Below are positions 61,590-64,000 of a stretch of DNA of 64,000 nucleotides, one piece after another (position 1 is the first letter of the stretch; the number at the start of each line of letters is the position of its first letter). The translations under genes and the position numbers were made by a program. The notes beneath the pieces were generated by a model. The model had not been told where the DNA came from and searched no databases. It saw nothing but the letters and a program-made list of their open reading frames with translations. This DNA is from Bog-532 sp963742865 (lineage in GTDB: Bacteria; Actinomycetota; Actinomycetes; Streptosporangiales; Streptosporangiaceae): contig CAVUNW010000077.1 of NCBI GenBank assembly GCA_963742865.1, positions 372,001 to 436,000 of the forward strand. The letters are read 5' to 3'.

Positions 61590-64000
61590 ATGCCTCACAC
61601 CGCGCCCAGCTCACCCGCAGAGGCCAGGTATACCGACACCGATCTTGAGCCCATCCGTGACGCGCTGGCCGCGCTGGCCAATGGCGACTTCCGGACCCGG
61701 CCGCGACGGTTCAGCGACGGCAGCGACAGCGCCATGGTGGCGGACATCGGGTCGATGATCGATGAGGTGGCCACGCAGCTCTCCTCTCTCACCACCGAGG
61801 TAGCGCAGAAGGCCGAGCAGGTCCGGGACATCGCCATGGTCACCACGGCCGTGGCGCGGGGCGACCTCACCCGCAAGGTGACGGTGGACGCCCAGGGCGA
61901 GATGCTCCAGCTGAAGCAGACCTTCAACACGATGGTCGACCAGCTGTCCGCGTTCGCCGACGAGGTCACCCGGGTGGCCCGCGAGGTCGGCACCGAGGGG
62001 CGCCTCGGCGGACAGGCGCACGTCCGCGGGGTCTCCGGGGTGTGGGAAGACCTGACCGTCTCCGTCAATGGCATGGCGACCAACCTGACCATGCAGGTCC
62101 GGAACATCTCCCAGGTGGCCACGGCGGTCGCCGAAGGTGACCTGAGCCAGGAGATCACCGTCGACGCGCAGGGTGAGGTGCTCCAGCTCAAGCAGACGTT
62201 CAACACCATGGTGCGCCAGCTGTCCGCCTTCGCCGACGAGGTTACCCGGGTGGCCCGCGAGGTCGGCACCGAGGGGCGCCTCGGCGGACAGGCGCACGTC
62301 CGCGGGGTCTCCGGGATCTGGAAAGACCTCACCGAGAACGTGAACTCGATGGCGAATAACCTGACCGCTCAGGTGCGTAACATCGCCCAGGTCACGACCG
62401 CGGTGGCGCAGGGTGATCTGAGCAAGAAGATCGACGTGGAGGCGCGCGGGGAGATCCTGCAGCTCAAGCAGACGTTCAACACCATGGTGGGGCAGCTGTC
62501 CGCCTTCGCCGACGAGGTTACCCGGGTGGCCCGCGAGGTCGGCACCGAGGGCCGCCTCGGTGGCCAGGCCGAGGTCGAGGGCGTGTCCGGGACCTGGAAG
62601 CGGCTGACCGAGAGCGTGAACGGGCTGGCCAGTAACCTGACCACTCAGGTGCGGGCCATCGCGGGCGTCGCCAGCGCGGTCGCCGAGGGCGACCTCACCC
62701 AGTCCATCTCGGTCGACGCGCGCGGCGAGGTCGCCGAGCTTAAGGACAACATCAACCTGATGGTGGCCAACCTGCGGGAGACCACGCACGCCAACCGCGA
62801 GCAGGACTGGCTGAACACCAACCTGGCGCGCATCTCGGGCCTGATGCAGGGACACCGGGACCTGCTGGAGGTGGCCCGGCTGATCATGAGCGAGCTGACC
62901 CCGCTCGCCTCCGCGCAGTACGGCGCCTTCTTCCTGGCCACACCGCCCGGTTCCGAGCTGCCGGGGCGCGGGCTGAGATCCGCCCCGCAGGGCGAGATCA
63001 CCGACGGCAGCGCACCCAGTGGCAGCGCACCCAGTGGCAGCGCCGTCGACGGCACGGCCGCTCATGGCCCGGGACGCAGCGGCAGCAGCCCGGACGCGGC
63101 GACGGCGAACGGCACCGGCGGCCACGCACCGGAAGGGCTCCGCGCGGCCAGCAGAAGCCAGGCGGCCAACGGGAGCCAGGCGCCGGACAGCCCCGAACGG
63201 GCCGAGCCGGAGATCGCAACAGAAATGGAGTTCACCCGGATCGCCACGTACGGCTTCCAGCGCGGCGGCATGGACCGCTTCGTGCTCGGCGAGACCCTGG
63301 CGGGCCAGGCGGCCCTGGAGCGCAAGCGCATCCTGATCGAGAACGTGCCGACCGGTTACCTGTCGGTGGGCTCCGGACTCGGGGCGGCCTCGCCGGTCAG
63401 CGTGGTCATGCTGCCGATCCTGTTCGAGGACCAGGTGCTCGGCGTGCTCGAACTGGCGTCGCTGCACCAGTTCAGCGACGTGCATCTGGCGTTCTTCGAC
63501 CAGTTCGTGCCGACGATCGGCGTCACCATCAACACGATCATGGCGAACTCCCGCACCGAGTCGCTGCTGACCGAGTTGCAGCGGCTGGCGACGCAGCTGC
63601 AGGAACGGACCGAGGAGCTCCAGCGCCAGCAGGCCGAGCTGCGCAACTCCAATGCGGAGCTGGAGGACAAGGCGGCCCTGATGGCCAAGCAGAACCGGGC
63701 CATCGAGGTGCAGAACTTCCAGATCGAGCAGGCCCGGCGGACGCTGGAGGAACGCGCCCAGCAGCTGGCCACCTCGTCGCGGTACAAGTCGGAATTCCTG
63801 GCCAACATGTCGCACGAGCTGCGGACCCCGCTGAACAGCCTGCTCGTGCTGGCCAAGCTGCTGGCCGAGAACCCGGACGGCAACCTGTCCGGCAAGCAGG
63901 TCGAGTTCGCGATGACCATCCACGATGCGGGCTCGGACCTGCTGCGGCTGATCAACGACATCCTGGACCTGTCCAAGGTCGAGGCGGGCAAGATGGACGT
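61590..64000 (+). CDS. multi-HAMP sensor histidine kinase, hybrid type (runs off right edge)
   Basis: ATG 61590 (GGAGGG seven bases upstream) opens a frame continuing past the window (803 codons seen). There is no membrane helix. Four tandem HAMP-type units repeat VRNIAQVTTAVAQGDL..EILQLKQTFNTMV and a DEVTRVAREVGTEGRLGGQA block. A GAF domain (HRDLLEVARLIMSELTPLASAQYGAF; about residues 430-650) carries a Ser/Gly/Ala insert (SAPSGSAPSGSAVDG). A long coiled coil leads to HisKA with FLANMSHELRTPLNSLLVLAKLL (phospho-His near residue 745). The plan is that of Nik1-like cytoplasmic hybrid kinases in actinobacteria, where HATPase and receiver domains follow. It lies back to back with a SpoIIE switch protein, so a shared stress pathway is plausible. 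Confidence 0.92.
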   Translation, partial: MPHTAPSSPAEARYTDTDLEPIRDALAALANGDFRTRPRRFSDGSDSAMVADIGSMIDEVATQLSSLTTEVAQKAEQVRDIAMVTTAVARGDLTRKVTVDAQGEMLQLKQTFNTMVDQLSAFADEVTRVAREVGTEGRLGGQAHVRGVSGVWEDLTVSVNGMATNLTMQVRNISQVATAVAEGDLSQEITVDAQGEVLQLKQTFNTMVRQLSAFADEVTRVAREVGTEGRLGGQAHVRGVSGIWKDLTENVNSMANNLTAQVRNIAQVTTAVAQGDLSKKIDVEARGEILQLKQTFNTMVGQLSAFADEVTRVAREVGTEGRLGGQAEVEGVSGTWKRLTESVNGLASNLTTQVRAIAGVASAVAEGDLTQSISVDARGEVAELKDNINLMVANLRETTHANREQDWLNTNLARISGLMQGHRDLLEVARLIMSELTPLASAQYGAFFLATPPGSELPGRGLRSAPQGEITDGSAPSGSAPSGSAVDGTAAHGPGRSGSSPDAATANGTGGHAPEGLRAASRSQAANGSQAPDSPERAEPEIATEMEFTRIATYGFQRGGMDRFVLGETLAGQAALERKRILIENVPTGYLSVGSGLGAASPVSVVMLPILFEDQVLGVLELASLHQFSDVHLAFFDQFVPTIGVTINTIMANSRTESLLTELQRLATQLQERTEELQRQQAELRNSNAELEDKAALMAKQNRAIEVQNFQIEQARRTLEERAQQLATSSRYKSEFLANMSHELRTPLNSLLVLAKLLAENPDGNLSGKQVEFAMTIHDAGSDLLRLINDILDLSKVEAGKMD

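Noticed and set aside
61611..63923. 770-residue minus-strand frame at the right end
   Set aside because: Opposite a multi-HAMP histidine kinase frame with a good ribosome site and HisKA motif. The minus product is Gly/His/Leu-rich antisense composition.

Overview
This is a high-GC actinobacterial chromosome segment. The signs are very strong G/C bias at third codon positions, a mycothiol gene (mshB), a DivIVA-domain protein, a split-operon DAP pathway (dapD, fdxA, dapC), an F420-type LLM oxidoreductase, LAL-type LuxR and SpoIIE-type phosphatase regulators, and many apparently leaderless genes with a TANNNT box 6-8 bases before the start codon. The Streptosporangiales or a related order would fit, but the genus cannot be fixed from the sequence. 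Many conserved genes, including the housekeeping GTPase gene typA, are interrupted by single-base indels, often in short homopolymers. A draft or long-read assembly with residual errors is the simplest explanation, so most frameshifted genes here should be read as probably intact in the organism.

Layout. 0-9.4 kb: the 5' end of a D-serine-deaminase-like gene, an MMPL exporter, a LysR regulator, a NaeI-type restriction endonuclease with a repeat tail, a GAF/SpoIIE phosphatase, a PHP hydrolase and a degenerate PfkB kinase. 9.7-11.4 kb: a heavily broken GH53 galactanase. 11.5-17.6 kb: tag, DivIVA protein, LOG-family hydrolase, dapD, a transglycosylase-like protein, fdxA and dapC. 17.7-24.8 kb: a MerR regulator, a catalytically dead CysRS-like protein, ddaH-rocD (methylarginine/ornithine catabolism), an acyl-CoA ligase and an SGNH hydrolase. 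25-29.3 kb: an MFS transporter and two tandem acyltransferases. 29.3-32.6 kb: an operon of a ribbon-helix-helix regulator, DUF4097 protein and DrrA/DrrB, with a palindromic operator in its promoter. 33-35 kb: flavin reductase, DUF6113-like protein and mshB. 35-41.2 kb: an S9 peptidase and the three-gene Sdh1-type succinate dehydrogenase.

41.3-51 kb: a secreted beta-propeller, a VapBC pair, an UppP phosphatase with a large Tyr/Pro/Gly repeat insert, a small zinc protein, an LLM oxidoreductase, a serpin fragment, a MarR-GNAT fusion autoregulator, a STAS protein and typA. 51.4-55.6 kb: a LAL-type LuxR regulator and small proteins. 55.7-58.8 kb: an AT-rich island holding one large NACHT NTPase (NNH-NACHT-helical repeats) and small fragments, flanked by an identical 10-bp direct repeat. 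This is the clearest horizontally acquired, probably antiphage, element. 58.9-64 kb: a HATPase-GAF-SpoIIE phosphatase divergent from a multi-HAMP hybrid-type histidine kinase that runs off the right edge.

Recurring themes are autoregulated leaderless genes whose palindromic operators sit on the promoter (LysR, RHH-DUF4097-DrrAB, MarR-GNAT, VapBC), and in-frame 15-18 bp minisatellites that lengthen otherwise ordinary proteins (NaeI-like nuclease, CysRS-like protein, S9 peptidase), with UppP carrying a longer-unit version.
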